Positions 15,878 to 24,474 of a stretch of DNA of 64,000 nucleotides are shown here, piece by piece; position 1 is the first letter of the stretch, and every line of letters begins with the position of its first letter. The position numbers were made by a program, and so were the translations under genes. The stretch covers positions 1-64,000 of the forward strand of contig NZ_JACCBY010000003.1 of NCBI RefSeq assembly GCF_013409985.1. The letters run 5' to 3'. The notes below the pieces were generated by a model. That model made no database searches. It was given only the letters and a program-made list of their open reading frames with translations, and was not told where the DNA came from. The stretch comes from Sphingomonas melonis (GTDB lineage: Bacteria > Pseudomonadota > Alphaproteobacteria > Sphingomonadales > Sphingomonadaceae).

Positions 15878-17239
15878 TCAGGCGGCGACCTTGGCGACGA
15901 ATTCGCCGGCGCTGGTCTGGAGCGCATTGAGCTGGCCGTCGAGCCGATCGAAGCCGCGGCCGACGTCGTCGATCTCCGCCGCGACCGTCTCGGTATCGGT
16001 GCGGATCGCGGCGATCGTGCTCGACATCGAATCGGCGGCGAGCGCGGTCTCGTCGACCGCGGCGGTGATCGCGGTGACGGTCTGCGCCTGCGCCTCCATC
16101 GCATAGCGGATACGGTCGGCGCTTTCCTGCACCTCGGTGACGGTGGTCTTGATGCTGGCGTTGGTGTCGACCGTCGAGCGCGTCGCCGACTGGATCGAGG
16201 CGATCTTGGCGGCGATGTCGTCGGTGGCGCGCGCGGTCTGGTTGGCGAGGCTCTTCACCTCCTGCGCGACCACCGCGAAGCCGCGGCCGGCGTCACCCGC
16301 CCGCGCCGCCTCGATCGTCGCGTTGAGCGCGAGCAGGTTGGTCTGGCCGGCGATGTCGCGGATCAGGCTGAGGATCGATTCGATCGACTTGGCGTGGTCG
16401 CTCAGCGTCTCCGACATGCCGACGGCGTTGGTCGCCTGCAGGCTGGCGCGGCTGGCGATCTCGGCGGCGGCCTCGACCTCGGTGCGCGCGTCTTCGATCG
16501 CGCGGATCAGGCCGGCGGCGGTCTGCGCCGCCTCGCGCATCGCGACCGCGGACTGTTCGGCCGCCGCGGCGACCTCGCTCGCCTTGCCGAGCATGCCGCG
16601 CGCCGATCCCGAGCTGCGCTGCGCCTGGTCGCGCAGCGCGCGGCCCTCGTCGGTGGCGATCTCGACCGCGCTGGCGATCCCCTCGCGGAATTCGGCGGCA
16701 AGCCCCTCGCGGGCGATCCGCGCGCCATGTTCGGCATAGCCGGCGAACAGTTCGACGGTCAGCTCGGTCTCCATGCCGAACAGGCGCATCAGCGCGTCGA
16801 TCAGCGCGCCCTGGCGGGGGTCGTCGGCGGGGACGCGCGCCATCAGCGCCTGGAGCGCGGCGCGGTCGCTGGCGCAGGACATCGCCAGCACCTCCATCGT
16901 CGAGACGCCGGCGGCATAAGCGGCGGCGACCGAGCGTTCGAGCGATTCGACCCAGGCGAGCCCGTCGAGATGGCAGCAGCGGTTGCGCAGATAGGCGATG
17001 CCCGCGGCGAGGCGGCGCTCGTTCTCCAGCGGCGTCCATTCCGCCGCGCCCGGATGCGCGCGGCGCCAATGCGACCAATAGGCATCGACGATCATCGGCG
17101 CGTCGGGTTCGATGATCGTCCACAATTCCGCCGCCCGCGGCAGCAGCGTATTCTCGCCCCCGTCGAACGCGACGATGCGACTGCGCAGGTCGATCGCGGC
17201 GGCGATGCTGGCCGGCTGGGGAAGGGCAGTGTCGGGCAA
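15878..17239 (-). CDS. Soluble methyl-accepting chemotaxis-type protein with globin-like sensor region
   Basis: A 453-residue soluble chemoreceptor-like protein. The N-terminal all-helical region (about 30-170, with [20 protein letters not shown]) has the layout of a globin-coupled sensor. The C-terminal part is a coiled coil with the hairpin tip [18 protein letters not shown] (about 290). At the place where a proximal heme His would be expected (around [14 protein letters not shown]) I see a Tyr, so heme binding is doubtful. The start is a TTG with GGAGA 5 nt upstream; the next ATG is at residue 49, inside the sensor. It is divergent from sdhC across 208 nt and coupled to the paralogue downstream. 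Confidence 0.85.
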   Translation of the reverse strand: MPDTALPQPASIAAAIDLRSRIVAFDGGENTLLPRAAELWTIIEPDAPMIVDAYWSHWRRAHPGAAEWTPLENERRLAAGIAYLRNRCCHLDGLAWVESLERSVAAAYAAGVSTMEVLAMSCASDRAALQALMARVPADDPRQGALIDALMRLFGMETELTVELFAGYAEHGARIAREGLAAEFREGIASAVEIATDEGRALRDQAQRSSGSARGMLGKASEVAAAAEQSAVAMREAAQTAAGLIRAIEDARTEVEAAAEIASRASLQATNAVGMSETLSDHAKSIESILSLIRDIAGQTNLLALNATIEAARAGDAGRGFAVVAQEVKSLANQTARATDDIAAKIASIQSATRSTVDTNASIKTTVTEVQESADRIRYAMEAQAQTVTAITAAVDETALAADSMSSTIAAIRTDTETVAAEIDDVGRGFDRLDGQLNALQTSAGEFVAKVAA

Positions 17240-17387
17240 GAGCGTCTCCGGCGATCAGCGGGGGCGTGAACGATATTGTCCGAATTAGACTTCACTGGTT
17301 AATGTGCGGTTAGAAGCGGGTTCGGCGCCGGTGCCGCGAAACCGGGCGTCGGCGATCCAGTGCGCGCGCGGAAGCGGCCACAATGGG

Positions 17388-17415
17388 TTGCATCGTCGCG
17401 CCCCCGGCCTAATAG
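17388..17415 (+). promoter_or_regulatory. Candidate sigma-70 promoter of the sdh operon
   Basis: TTGCAT at 17388-17393 and TAATAG at 17410-17415 are separated by 16 nt and lie 33 nt upstream of the sdhC ATG. This is the best match to housekeeping -35/-10 boxes in the 208-nt divergent gap. No start-site data are available. Confidence 0.4.
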
Positions 17416-17447
17416 GCAGTGCATTCGATTTTGCCCGAGGACCGTTC

Positions 17448-17876
17448 ATGGCATCCCGCACTCCGGCGCGTCCGCGCAGCCCGCATCTCTTTTCGGGCTT
17501 CCTGAAGCTTCACTACAGCTGGGGGCCGCACATGCTGGTCTCCATCCTTCACCGCGCGACCGGTTCGGGCATGGCGACGGTGGGTACCGTCCTGCTCGTC
17601 TGGTGGCTGGCCGCGATCGCCTCGGGGGCGGACGCCTATGCGACCTTCCTTGATGTCTTCACCACCGACACCGGCCATCTCAACCCGCTGGGCTGGGTGA
17701 TCGGCGTCGGCATGACCTATGCGTTCTTCACGCACATGGCGAACGGCATCCGCCACCTGTTCATGGATGCCGGTGCCGCCTACGAACTGAAGACGGCCAA
17801 GCTGTCCAGCCTCGCCGCGCTCACCGCCGGCGTCGTGCTGACCGTCGCCTTCTGGCTTTACCTGGGGATGAAGTAA
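17448..17876 (+). CDS. sdhC: Succinate dehydrogenase cytochrome b556 subunit
   Basis: A 142-residue membrane anchor of complex II. The conserved start RPRSPHLFSGFLKLHYSW is followed by the SILHRATGSGM motif (ubiquinone site Ser/Arg, about 28-38). Three hydrophobic helices follow, and the heme-ligand His lies in the HMANGIRHLFMD segment (about 98-109). The ATG at 17448 has GAGGA 7 nt upstream; the upstream in-frame extension lacks a ribosome site and family similarity. The stop overlaps the sdhD start by 1 nt (TAATG). Confidence 0.95.
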   Translation: MASRTPARPRSPHLFSGFLKLHYSWGPHMLVSILHRATGSGMATVGTVLLVWWLAAIASGADAYATFLDVFTTDTGHLNPLGWVIGVGMTYAFFTHMANGIRHLFMDAGAAYELKTAKLSSLAALTAGVVLTVAFWLYLGMK

Positions 17877-18259
17877 TGGGTACCGGCACCAGCATCGGCC
17901 GCGTCCGCGGCCTCGGCAGCGCCAAGCACGGCGCGCACCATTGGTGGCGCCAGCGCGTCACCGCCGGCTCCAACCTGTTCCTGACGCTCTGGTTCGTCTT
18001 CGCGATCGCGCGCATGCCCGGCTATGATTATGCCAGCGTGCACAGCTGGCTGCAGAACAGCTGGGCCGCGGTGCCGATGATGCTGCTGATCGTCTCGGTC
18101 TTCTATCATTTCCGTCTGGGCCTTCAGGTGGTGATCGAGGATTACCAGCATGAGCAGAAGCGCGTCGCCGCGATCCTGCTGCTCAACTTCTTCACGGTCG
18201 CCACCGCCGCGACCGCCATCTTCGCGATCCTCAAGGTCGCCTTCGGAGCTGCCGCATAA
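17876..18259 (+). CDS. sdhD: Succinate dehydrogenase hydrophobic membrane anchor subunit
   Basis: A 127-residue anchor subunit with three predicted helices (about 32-48, 62-85 and 98-122). The alphaproteobacterial SdhD start [19 protein letters not shown] and the helix containing [15 protein letters not shown] carry the quinone-site Tyr/Asp and heme-side His. It is coupled by 1-nt overlaps to sdhC upstream and sdhA downstream, so the three are one transcript with tightly coupled translation. Confidence 0.93.
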   Translation: MGTGTSIGRVRGLGSAKHGAHHWWRQRVTAGSNLFLTLWFVFAIARMPGYDYASVHSWLQNSWAAVPMMLLIVSVFYHFRLGLQVVIEDYQHEQKRVAAILLLNFFTVATAATAIFAILKVAFGAAA

Positions 18260-20061
18260 TGTCGGACGCCTATAAGATCATCGACCACACCTATGACGCC
18301 GTCGTCGTCGGCGCCGGCGGCTCTGGCCTGCGCGCCGTGATGGAATGCGCGCAGAACGGCCTCAAGACCGCCTGCATCACCAAGGTGTTCCCGACGCGCA
18401 GCCACACCGTCGCGGCGCAGGGCGGCATCGCCGCCAGCCTCGGCAACATGGGTCCCGATCACTGGACCTGGCATATGTTCGACACCGTCAAGGGCTCCGA
18501 CTGGCTCGGCGACCAGGACGCGATCGAATATATGGTCCGCGAGGCGCCCGCCGCGGTCTACGAGCTGGAACATGCCGGCATGCCGTTCAGCCGTACCGAC
18601 GAGGGGCGCATCTACCAGCGTCCGTTCGGCGGCATGATGCAGAACATGGGCGAGGGCCCGCCCGCGCAGCGCACCTGCGCCGCCGCGGACCGGACCGGCC
18701 ACGCGATGCTGCACACGCTCTACCAGCAGAGCCTGCGCTACGACGCGGACTTCTACGTCGAATATTTCGCGCTCGATCTCATCATGGAGAACGGCCAGTG
18801 CCGCGGCGTCGTCGCGCTGTGCATGGAAGACGGCAGCATCCACCGCTTCCGCGCGCACAACACGGTGCTCGCGACGGGCGGCTATGGCCGCTGCTATTTC
18901 TCGGCGACCTCGGCGCACACCTGCACGGGTGACGGCGGCGGCATGGTGCTGCGTGCCGGCCTGCCGTTGCAGGACATGGAGTTCGTCCAGTTCCACCCGA
19001 CCGGCATCTACGGCGCCGGCGTGCTCATCACCGAGGGCGCGCGCGGCGAGGGCGGCTATCTCACCAACTCCGAGGGCGAGCGCTTCATGGAGCGTTACGC
19101 GCCGTCGGCGAAGGACCTCGCCAGCCGCGACGTCGTGTCGCGGTCGATGGCGATGGAGATGCGTGAGGGCCGCGGCGTCGGCAAGAACGGCGACCATATC
19201 TTCCTGCACCTCGATCACATCGATCCCGCGGTGCTGCACGAGCGGCTGCCCGGCATCACCGAGACCGGCAAGATCTTCGCCGGCGTCGACCTGACCCGCC
19301 AGCCTTTGCCCGTCACGCCGACGGTCCATTACAATATGGGCGGCATCCCGACCAACTTCCACGGCGAGGTCGTCCACCTCAAGGACGGCAATCCCGACAC
19401 CGTCGTTCCCGGCCTGTTCGCGGTGGGCGAGGCGGCGTGCGTCTCGGTCCATGGCGCCAACCGCCTCGGCTCCAACTCGCTGATCGATCTCGTCGTGTTC
19501 GGCCGCGCCACCGGCAAGCGGATCGCCGACATCTGCAAGCCCAACGGCACGCACAATCCGCTGCCCAAGGGCTCGGAAGAGCTGTCGCTGACCCGCCTCG
19601 ACAAGTTCCGCAACGCCAGCGGCAGCATTCCGACGGCGGAAATCCGTGGGCGGATGCAGCGGACGATGCAGAAGCATTGCGCGGTGTTCCGCGACAATGC
19701 GCTGCTCACCGAGGGCCAGACGCTGATGAAGGGCATCTACGCCGAGATCGCCGACGTGTCGGTCAACGACCGCAGCCTGATCTGGAACACTGACCTCATC
19801 GAGACGCTCGAGCTCGACAATCTCGCCGCGCAGGCGGTGGTGACGATCGATTCGGCAGCCAACCGCAAGGAATCGCGCGGCGCCCACGTCAACGAGGATT
19901 ATCCGGATCGCGACGACGGCGAGTGGATGAAGCATACGATCACCACCTTCACCGGCTGGGGCGGCGTCGGCGGTGCCACCGCGATCGATTATCGTCCGGT
20001 GCACGATTACACGCTCACCGACGACGTCGATTACATCAAGCCGAAGAAGCGGGTGTATTAA
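18259..20061 (+). CDS. sdhA: Succinate dehydrogenase flavoprotein subunit
   Basis: A 600-residue catalytic subunit of complex II oxidising succinate to fumarate. The FAD-binding [12 protein letters not shown] begins near residue 16. The covalent FAD attachment His is in [10 protein letters not shown] (about 49), and HPTGIYGAG and the catalytic RGEGGYL Arg region are intact. Full length with the expected C-terminal domain. In most alphaproteobacteria sdhB follows directly. Here the next gene is an endolysin 433 nt away, so the iron-sulfur subunit must be encoded elsewhere. Confidence 0.97.
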   Translation: MSDAYKIIDHTYDAVVVGAGGSGLRAVMECAQNGLKTACITKVFPTRSHTVAAQGGIAASLGNMGPDHWTWHMFDTVKGSDWLGDQDAIEYMVREAPAAVYELEHAGMPFSRTDEGRIYQRPFGGMMQNMGEGPPAQRTCAAADRTGHAMLHTLYQQSLRYDADFYVEYFALDLIMENGQCRGVVALCMEDGSIHRFRAHNTVLATGGYGRCYFSATSAHTCTGDGGGMVLRAGLPLQDMEFVQFHPTGIYGAGVLITEGARGEGGYLTNSEGERFMERYAPSAKDLASRDVVSRSMAMEMREGRGVGKNGDHIFLHLDHIDPAVLHERLPGITETGKIFAGVDLTRQPLPVTPTVHYNMGGIPTNFHGEVVHLKDGNPDTVVPGLFAVGEAACVSVHGANRLGSNSLIDLVVFGRATGKRIADICKPNGTHNPLPKGSEELSLTRLDKFRNASGSIPTAEIRGRMQRTMQKHCAVFRDNALLTEGQTLMKGIYAEIADVSVNDRSLIWNTDLIETLELDNLAAQAVVTIDSAANRKESRGAHVNEDYPDRDDGEWMKHTITTFTGWGGVGGATAIDYRPVHDYTLTDDVDYIKPKKRVY

Positions 20062-20067
20062 GCCGCC

Positions 20068-20112
20068 GCGCCCGACGCATATCGCTCCGGACGGAGCGGG
20101 GGCGTCGGGCGC
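20068..20112 (+). terminator. Hairpin after sdhA
   Basis: Perfect 11-bp arms GCGCCCGACGC and GCGTCGGGCGC enclose an inner 7-bp hairpin (CGCTCCG GA CGGAGCG), starting 7 nt after the sdhA stop. There is no T-run, so it is a strong structured 3' end rather than a canonical intrinsic terminator. It suggests the transcript ends here without sdhB. Confidence 0.6.
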
Positions 20113-20189
20113 TATGCGATGGGCCGCACTGTGCGCCGACGGCGGTATACATGCCCAGCCTGGTCGAGACCTTTGCGAAGCGCTCCAGT

Positions 20190-20273
20190 GCTCCTGCGAA
20201 AGCAGGAGTCCAGGAGTCCCGCGCGCCATAAGTCGTTGTTTGTGTGGCCCTGGGCTCCTGCTTTCGCAGGAGC
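20190..20273. repeat. Family IV double-hairpin repeat (CTCCTGCGAAAGCAGGAG)
   Basis: GCTCCTGCGAAAGCAGGAGTCC at the left and GGCTCCTGCTTTCGCAGGAGC at the right are each short hairpins and are inverted relative to one another. The remaining sequence of the 433-nt gap between sdhA and the endolysin gene holds no credible gene. This is the only copy of this type in the window. Confidence 0.8.
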
Positions 20274-20494
20274 ACGGTGCTGAGCCACCGGTGATGCGGG
20301 CTTGGCCGGGTGCTCGTCTCCTCCGAAGTATGTGTGTTTCGGTACAGGCGTGTGAGTCGGGCGTTGGATGCGTCTGCGCCGTGCTGCCTTCCATGCCATT
20401 GTAATCGCTGGCATGTTTCGCCGCCGCATAAACTGCTGTCCTATTTGGAAAAGCCATGGTCGCCCGTGTCGCTGCAACGGCAAGGGAGTGCGCC

Positions 20495-21034
20495 ATGACG
20501 ATCCGGACCCTCATCGATGAACTGATCGACCGCGAAGGCGGCTATGTCGATCATCCCGCCGACCGCGGCGGCGCGACGCGCTGGGGGATCAGCGCCGCGG
20601 TGGCGCGCGCCAACGGCTATCATGGCGCGATGCGCGACCTGCCGCGCAGCGTCGCGGCGGCAATCTACGCGCGCGTCTATTGGCACGGCGCCGGGTTCGA
20701 CCAGGTCGCGACGCGCGCGCCGGCGCTGGCGGCGGAGTTGTTCGACACAGGCGTCAACATGGGGACGGCGACCGCCACTGGCTTTCTGCAACGCGCACTC
20801 AACGCGCTCAACCGCGGCGCGCGCGATTATCCCGATGTCGCGGTCGACCAGCGGATCGGCGCGGACACGCTCGCTGCGCTCGATGCGTTCCTCGCGCATC
20901 GTGGCAGCGGCGGCGAGGCCGTGCTGATCAAGGCGATCGACGCGTTGCAGGGCGAACGCTATCTGGCGCTCGCCGAACGCCGCCCGGCGGACGAGGCGTT
21001 CCTCTACGGCTGGCTGGCGGGGCGGGTCGCATGA
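20495..21034 (+). CDS. Glycoside hydrolase 108-type endolysin (GTA/phage-like)
   Basis: A 179-residue lysozyme-like protein. The start [22 protein letters not shown] carries the GH108 signature with the catalytic Glu in EGGY (about residue 12). The C-terminal half ([24 protein letters not shown]...) is the paired peptidoglycan-binding region of this family. It cleaves glycan strands in murein. ATG at 20495 has AAGGGAG 6 nt upstream. The stop overlaps the following holin start (ATGA). In alphaproteobacteria such endolysin-holin pairs are encoded apart from the main gene transfer agent cluster; here no capsid or tail gene is near. Confidence 0.88.
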   Translation: MTIRTLIDELIDREGGYVDHPADRGGATRWGISAAVARANGYHGAMRDLPRSVAAAIYARVYWHGAGFDQVATRAPALAAELFDTGVNMGTATATGFLQRALNALNRGARDYPDVAVDQRIGADTLAALDAFLAHRGSGGEAVLIKAIDALQGERYLALAERRPADEAFLYGWLAGRVA

Positions 21035-21288
21035 CCGCCGCGACGCCCGATCGCTGGGTGACGCGCGCGCGGCCCGCGTTCCTCTACGTCATGTACGCGC
21101 TGCTGCTATGGTCGATCCCGATGGGGATCGTCGCCGCCTTCCGCCCCGCCGTGGCGGCGGCGATGGCGCGCGGCATGGGGGCGTACCTCTCGGCGATCCC
21201 CGAGCCGCTCTATGCGCTCTTCGGCACGGGCTATCTCGGCTACACCGCGGCGCGCGCGTGGGGGAAGGCGAGGGGCGTCGAGAAATAG
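21031..21288 (+). CDS. Three-helix holin of the GTA_holin type
   Basis: An 85-residue membrane protein starting at the ATG that overlaps the endolysin stop. The profile shows [19 protein letters not shown] (helix 1, about 12-30), a second hydrophobic segment around [15 protein letters not shown], and a third around [18 protein letters not shown], with a basic C-terminus. This pattern matches the holin family annotated for gene-transfer-agent release (PF11351-like). Its role would be to permeabilise the inner membrane so the endolysin reaches the cell wall. Assignment rests on motif recall and position next to an endolysin. Confidence 0.8.
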   Translation: MTAATPDRWVTRARPAFLYVMYALLLWSIPMGIVAAFRPAVAAAMARGMGAYLSAIPEPLYALFGTGYLGYTAARAWGKARGVEK

Positions 21289-21290
21289 GT

Positions 21291-21317
21291 TCGCGCGAAG
21301 GCGCGAAGGCGCGAAGG
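21291..21317. repeat. GCGCGAAG octamer repeat tract
   Basis: Three tandem GCGCGAAG-type units just after the holin stop. A degenerate inverted counterpart (CTCTGCG...GCGCCTCTGCGCGAA) lies at about 21498-21530, so the two bracket the family II repeat at 21360-21460. Similar units occur at 61130-61157 and, inverted, at 61218-61244. Confidence 0.6.
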
Positions 21318-21359
21318 GGTTGGATGGGGGGCGAGCGCCGTGCTCGTCCTCCCCCGGAC

Positions 21360-21460
21360 GTCATCCCGACGGAAGTCGGAACCCACGGGCGCGCCCCCGC
21401 GCTCGCGCGCGTAACAGCGGCAACGTCGCAACCATGGGTCCCGGCGTTCGCCGGGATGAC
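21360..21460. repeat. Family II palindromic repeat (copy 4)
   Basis: Arms GTCATCCCGACGGAAGTCGG and CCGGCGTTCGCCGGGATGAC, with the inner pair GGAACCCA / ATGGGTCC. It lies in the 339-nt gap between the holin and hslV genes; apart from this and the octamer tracts the gap carries only the hslV promoter candidate. Confidence 0.82.
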
Positions 21461-21592
21461 GATGGAGGTGGGACGCGGTGTCCTGCACACCCTTGTCCTC
21501 TGCGGTCTCCGCGCCTCTGCGCGAACCACCATTCCTTTTTCCCGCGCGCCGCCGCGTGAACGCCTCTTCGCGCGAAACCGTCGCCTGCGCCC

Positions 21593-21620
21593 GTTGCCCC
21601 TACGCAACGACACCCTACAT
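21593..21620 (+). promoter_or_regulatory. Candidate heat-shock sigma-32 promoter of hslV
   Basis: GTTG (21593-21596), a 17-nt spacer, then CCTACAT (21614-21620) approximates the alphaproteobacterial sigma-32 pattern CTTG-N17/18-CYTATNT with one mismatch in each box. The -10 box ends 7 nt before the hslV ATG, so transcription would begin at or next to the start codon. No Shine-Dalgarno sequence is present between them. Confidence 0.5.
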
Positions 21621-21627
21621 CGCCCCC

Positions 21628-22191
21628 ATGAGCGATTCCCATTCCATGCCGGTCTGGCATGGCACCACCATTTTGTCGGTCCGGCGCAACGGCAAGGTCG
21701 TCATCATCGGCGACGGCCAGGTCTCGATGGGCCAGACCGTGATGAAGCCCAATGCCAAGAAGGTCCGCCGCCTCGGCGCGGACGGACAGGTGATCGGCGG
21801 CTTTGCGGGTGCCACCGCCGACGCCTTCACCCTGTTCGAGCGGCTGGAGGCGAAGCTGGAGCGGCATCAGGGCAAGCTGATGCGCGCCGCGGTCGAACTG
21901 GCCAAGGACTGGCGCACCGACAAATATCTCCGCAATCTCGAAGCGATGATGATCGTCGCCGACAAGGACGTGACGCTGATCCTCACCGGCAACGGCGACG
22001 TGCTCGAACCCGAGGCCGGCGTCGCCGCGATCGGGTCGGGCGGCAATTACGCGCTCGCCGCGGCGCGCGCGCTGGTCGATTACGAGGCCGATGCCGAAAC
22101 CGTCTGCCGCAAGGCGATGGCGATCGCCGCCGAGGTCTGCGTCTACACCAACGATCGCACGACGATCGAGGTGATGGACAGCACGACGTAA
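21628..22191 (+). CDS. hslV: ATP-dependent protease HslUV peptidase subunit
   Basis: A 187-residue proteasome-type peptidase that degrades proteins unfolded by HslU. Autoprocessing at G12 exposes the catalytic Thr13 of [22 protein letters not shown] and the Lys45-type region follow, and the [14 protein letters not shown] segment is typical. The 12-residue propeptide is of the usual alphaproteobacterial length. The ATG at 21628 is preceded by C-rich sequence with no ribosome site, consistent with leaderless translation. hslU follows after a 110-nt gap holding a palindromic repeat. Confidence 0.96.
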   Translation: MSDSHSMPVWHGTTILSVRRNGKVVIIGDGQVSMGQTVMKPNAKKVRRLGADGQVIGGFAGATADAFTLFERLEAKLERHQGKLMRAAVELAKDWRTDKYLRNLEAMMIVADKDVTLILTGNGDVLEPEAGVAAIGSGGNYALAAARALVDYEADAETVCRKAMAIAAEVCVYTNDRTTIEVMDSTT

Positions 22192-22194
22192 TCG

Positions 22195-22290
22195 CCCCTC
22201 CCGCTTGCGGGAGGGGTTGGGGTGGGTCCGTCCACGCCTTGCACCGCCCGTGGCCTGCCCACCCCCGGCCCCTCCCGCAAGCGGGAGGGG
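22195..22290. repeat. Double-hairpin repeat between hslV and hslU (CCCCTCCCGCTTGCGGGAGGGG)
   Basis: The 22-nt palindrome at 22195-22216 and a near-identical one at 22269-22290 (CTTG replaced by CAAG in the loop) are inverted copies. Between them GGGGTGGGTCC pairs loosely with GGCCTGCCCACCCCC. The right hairpin's terminal GGGAGGGG continues into GGAAG and so supplies the hslU ribosome site. The repeat could attenuate or stabilise the mRNA between the two subunits. Confidence 0.85.
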
Positions 22291-22301
22291 GGAAGAATGA
22301 C

Positions 22302-23594
22302 ATGAACCAGAACCTGACCCCCAAGGCGATCGTCGCCGCCCTCGACGCCCATATCATCGGGCAAGCCGACGCCAAGCGCGCGGTCGCGGTGGCGATGCGC
22401 AACCGCTGGCGCCGGCAGCAGCTCTCCGCCGACCTGCGCGACGAGGTGACGCCCAAGAACATCCTGATGATCGGGCCCACCGGTTGCGGCAAGACCGAGA
22501 TCAGCCGCCGGCTGGCGAAGCTCGCCGACGCGCCCTTCGTCAAGGTCGAGGCGACCAAGTTCACCGAGGTCGGCTATGTCGGTCGCGACGTCGAGCAGAT
22601 CGCGCGCGACCTGGTCGAGGAGGCGATCCGGCTGGAGAAGGAGCGCCGCCGCGTCGCGGTGAAGGACAAGGCCGAGGAGGCGGCGATGAAGCGCCTGCTC
22701 GACGCGCTGGTCGGCAAGGATTCGAGCGCGGCGACGCGCGAGAGCTTCAAGCAGCGCTTCGCCGACGGGCATCTCGACGCGACCGAGATCGAGATCGAGC
22801 TGGAACAGGCCGCGACGACGCCGTTCGAGGTGCCGGGTGCCGGCCCGCAGATGATCAACCTGTCGGAGATGATGAAGTCGTTCGGCGGCGGCCAACCGCT
22901 CAAGCGCCGCAAGCTGTCGGTGCGCGCGGCATGGGATAAGCTCGTCGAGGAAGAGGCGGACAAGCGCCTCGACCAGGACGAGGTCAGCCGTACCGCGCTC
23001 GCCGACGCCGAGGCGAACGGCATCGTCTTCCTCGACGAGATCGACAAGATCGCGGTCAGCGACGTGCGCGGCGGATCGGTCAGCCGCGAGGGCGTGCAGC
23101 GCGACCTGCTGCCGCTGATCGAGGGGACGACGGTGGCGACCAAATACGGGCCGATGAAGACGGATCATATCCTCTTCATCGCCAGCGGCGCGTTCCACGT
23201 CGCCAAGCCGTCCGACCTGCTGCCCGAATTGCAGGGCCGCCTGCCGATCCGCGTCGAACTCAAGGGGCTGACCGAGGAGGATTTCATCGCAATCCTCTCC
23301 GACACCAAGGCGTCGCTGCCCGCGCAATACAAGGCGCTGCTCGCCACCGAGGGCGCGGAGGTGACCTTCACCGACGACGGTATTGCCGCGATCGCGCGGA
23401 TCGCCGCCGAGGTGAACGGGCAGGTCGAGAATATCGGCGCGCGGCGGTTGCAGACGGTGATGGAGAAGCTGCTCGAAGAGGTGAGCTTCGACGCCGAGGA
23501 TCGTACCGAGGCGGTGACGGTGGACGCCGCCTATGTCGACAAGCAGCTGGCGGGGATCGCGCGGAACACGGACCTCAGCCGCTTCGTGCTGTAA
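22302..23594 (+). CDS. hslU: ATP-dependent protease HslUV ATPase subunit
   Basis: A 430-residue AAA+ unfoldase that forms a hexamer on HslV. Walker A is GPTGCGKTE (58-66) and the pore motif is GYVGRDVE. A long helical I-domain (about 110-230) is followed by Walker B IVFLDEID, sensor and C-domain, and the extreme C-terminus LSRFVL is the HslV-activating tail. The ATG at 22302 has GGGGGGAAG 6 nt upstream, partly inside the preceding repeat. A longer upstream frame reading through hslV is a shadow. Length matches the family. Confidence 0.97.
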   Translation: MNQNLTPKAIVAALDAHIIGQADAKRAVAVAMRNRWRRQQLSADLRDEVTPKNILMIGPTGCGKTEISRRLAKLADAPFVKVEATKFTEVGYVGRDVEQIARDLVEEAIRLEKERRRVAVKDKAEEAAMKRLLDALVGKDSSAATRESFKQRFADGHLDATEIEIELEQAATTPFEVPGAGPQMINLSEMMKSFGGGQPLKRRKLSVRAAWDKLVEEEADKRLDQDEVSRTALADAEANGIVFLDEIDKIAVSDVRGGSVSREGVQRDLLPLIEGTTVATKYGPMKTDHILFIASGAFHVAKPSDLLPELQGRLPIRVELKGLTEEDFIAILSDTKASLPAQYKALLATEGAEVTFTDDGIAAIARIAAEVNGQVENIGARRLQTVMEKLLEEVSFDAEDRTEAVTVDAAYVDKQLAGIARNTDLSRFVL

Positions 23595-23617
23595 CCGAGG
23601 GGTGCCGACAGCGCCGA

Positions 23618-23647
23618 CCGTTCGTGCCGAGCCCTCGGCACGAACGG
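23618..23647. terminator. Bidirectional hairpin between hslU and the convergent small-protein gene
   Basis: Perfect 14-bp arms CCGTTCGTGCCGAG and CTCGGCACGAACGG with a 2-nt loop, centred between the hslU stop and the convergent stop at 23670. No T-run on either side. Confidence 0.65.
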
Positions 23648-23669
23648 CGCCGGCTGGCCTCGCGGGGGT

Positions 23670-24026
23670 CTATTTCTTTACGCGAAGGTAGGGCGTGAAT
23701 TCGGTGAAGCGGCAATAGGCGGAGGGGATCGTCATCCCCGGCGTGATGACGCGGAAGCGGTCGTTCTTGCACAATTGCCCGCCATAGACGTCGACCACCA
23801 GCGTGGTCAGCGGCGCGAGCGACGGGCAGGCGCCGACCGGGCCGGTCTTCCACACCCGCGCGCCCTGCGTGTAGAGGATGGTGTGCGAGTCGACGATCGC
23901 CGGCCCCTGCGACGTCGGCATCGAAATGCAATTGACCGGCGCCCCCGCCACCCGCCCGGCGAGCGGATCGGACTTGGCGGCGAGCAGCGGCAGCGCCAGC
24001 GCGGCGATCAGCAGCGGCCGGATCAT
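23670..24026 (-). CDS. Small secreted cysteine-containing protein, second of a tandem paralogous pair
   Basis: A 118-residue protein of unknown function with a Sec-type leader (MIRPLLIAALALPLLAA, about 1-18). The mature part has four cysteines at about 33, 68, 86 and 105, with the pattern C..MPTSQG, T.LY......W...GAC, GGQLCKND and YCRF.EF.PY. The same spacing is seen in the upstream neighbour, so they look like diverged duplicates, probably with two disulfides. Its ATG overlaps the neighbour's stop by 4 nt. No family name is recognised. Confidence 0.75.
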   Translation of the reverse strand: MIRPLLIAALALPLLAAKSDPLAGRVAGAPVNCISMPTSQGPAIVDSHTILYTQGARVWKTGPVGACPSLAPLTTLVVDVYGGQLCKNDRFRVITPGMTIPSAYCRFTEFTPYLRVKK

Positions 24027-24439
24027 TTGCCGTCCTTGCTGTAGCGGACGAACGGACCGAACGAGCAACTGCCGCTGAACGTCCGCGAGGTCGAGTCGAC
24101 GGTCGTCGCGATGTCGCCCTGGCAGAGCTGCCCGGTGACGCTGCGGGTGATCAGGATGTCGCCGCGCCCGACCCGTTCGCAGCCGCCGGCGGTATCGCTC
24201 CGATATTTCAGGCGGTTGCTGACCACATAGACCAGCGTCGGGCCATAGGCCTTGACCTGCGTGGTCGGGACATGCGGCATGCAGGTGGAGGATCGGCCCG
24301 GGACCAGGCCCGCCAGTTCCTTGGCCAGATCCGTCGCGGCGGCGGCGCTCGCCTGTTGCGCGGCGGCGACCTGCTGCGGTGTCTGGGTGCAGCCCGCCGC
24401 ACAGACGGCGAGCAACGCGTAAAGGGGCTTCACGGTCAT
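24023..24439 (-). CDS. Small cysteine-containing lipoprotein, first of a tandem paralogous pair
   Basis: A 138-residue predicted lipoprotein: leader MTVKPLYALLAVCAAGC with lipobox AAGC, then an Ala/Gln-rich linker (about 18-45) and a domain with four cysteines in the same order as the downstream protein (C.PHVPTTQ, GGCERV, TGQLCQGD, GSCSFGPFVRY). The function is unknown; an envelope role is inferred from the leader. The ATG at 24439 has GGAGA 10 nt upstream, while the in-frame GTG at 24448 sits too close to that site. It follows gloB by 35 nt on the same strand. Confidence 0.78.
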   Translation of the reverse strand: MTVKPLYALLAVCAAGCTQTPQQVAAAQQASAAAATDLAKELAGLVPGRSSTCMPHVPTTQVKAYGPTLVYVVSNRLKYRSDTAGGCERVGRGDILITRSVTGQLCQGDIATTVDSTSRTFSGSCSFGPFVRYSKDGK

Positions 24440-24474
24440 GATCAGCACGTCTCCTGCACCGCGACCGGAACGTC

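Noticed and set aside
18142..20514. A 790-codon open frame on the minus strand opposite sdhA
   Set aside because: It is the antisense shadow of a highly biased G/C third-position gene: His/Arg/Ala-rich, no domain, no ribosome site, and sdhA is unambiguous.
21108..22300. An 828-codon frame that would fuse holin-region, hslV-region and hslU sequence
   Set aside because: Upstream of 22302 it is out of frame with hslV and the holin; only the hslU part is coding.
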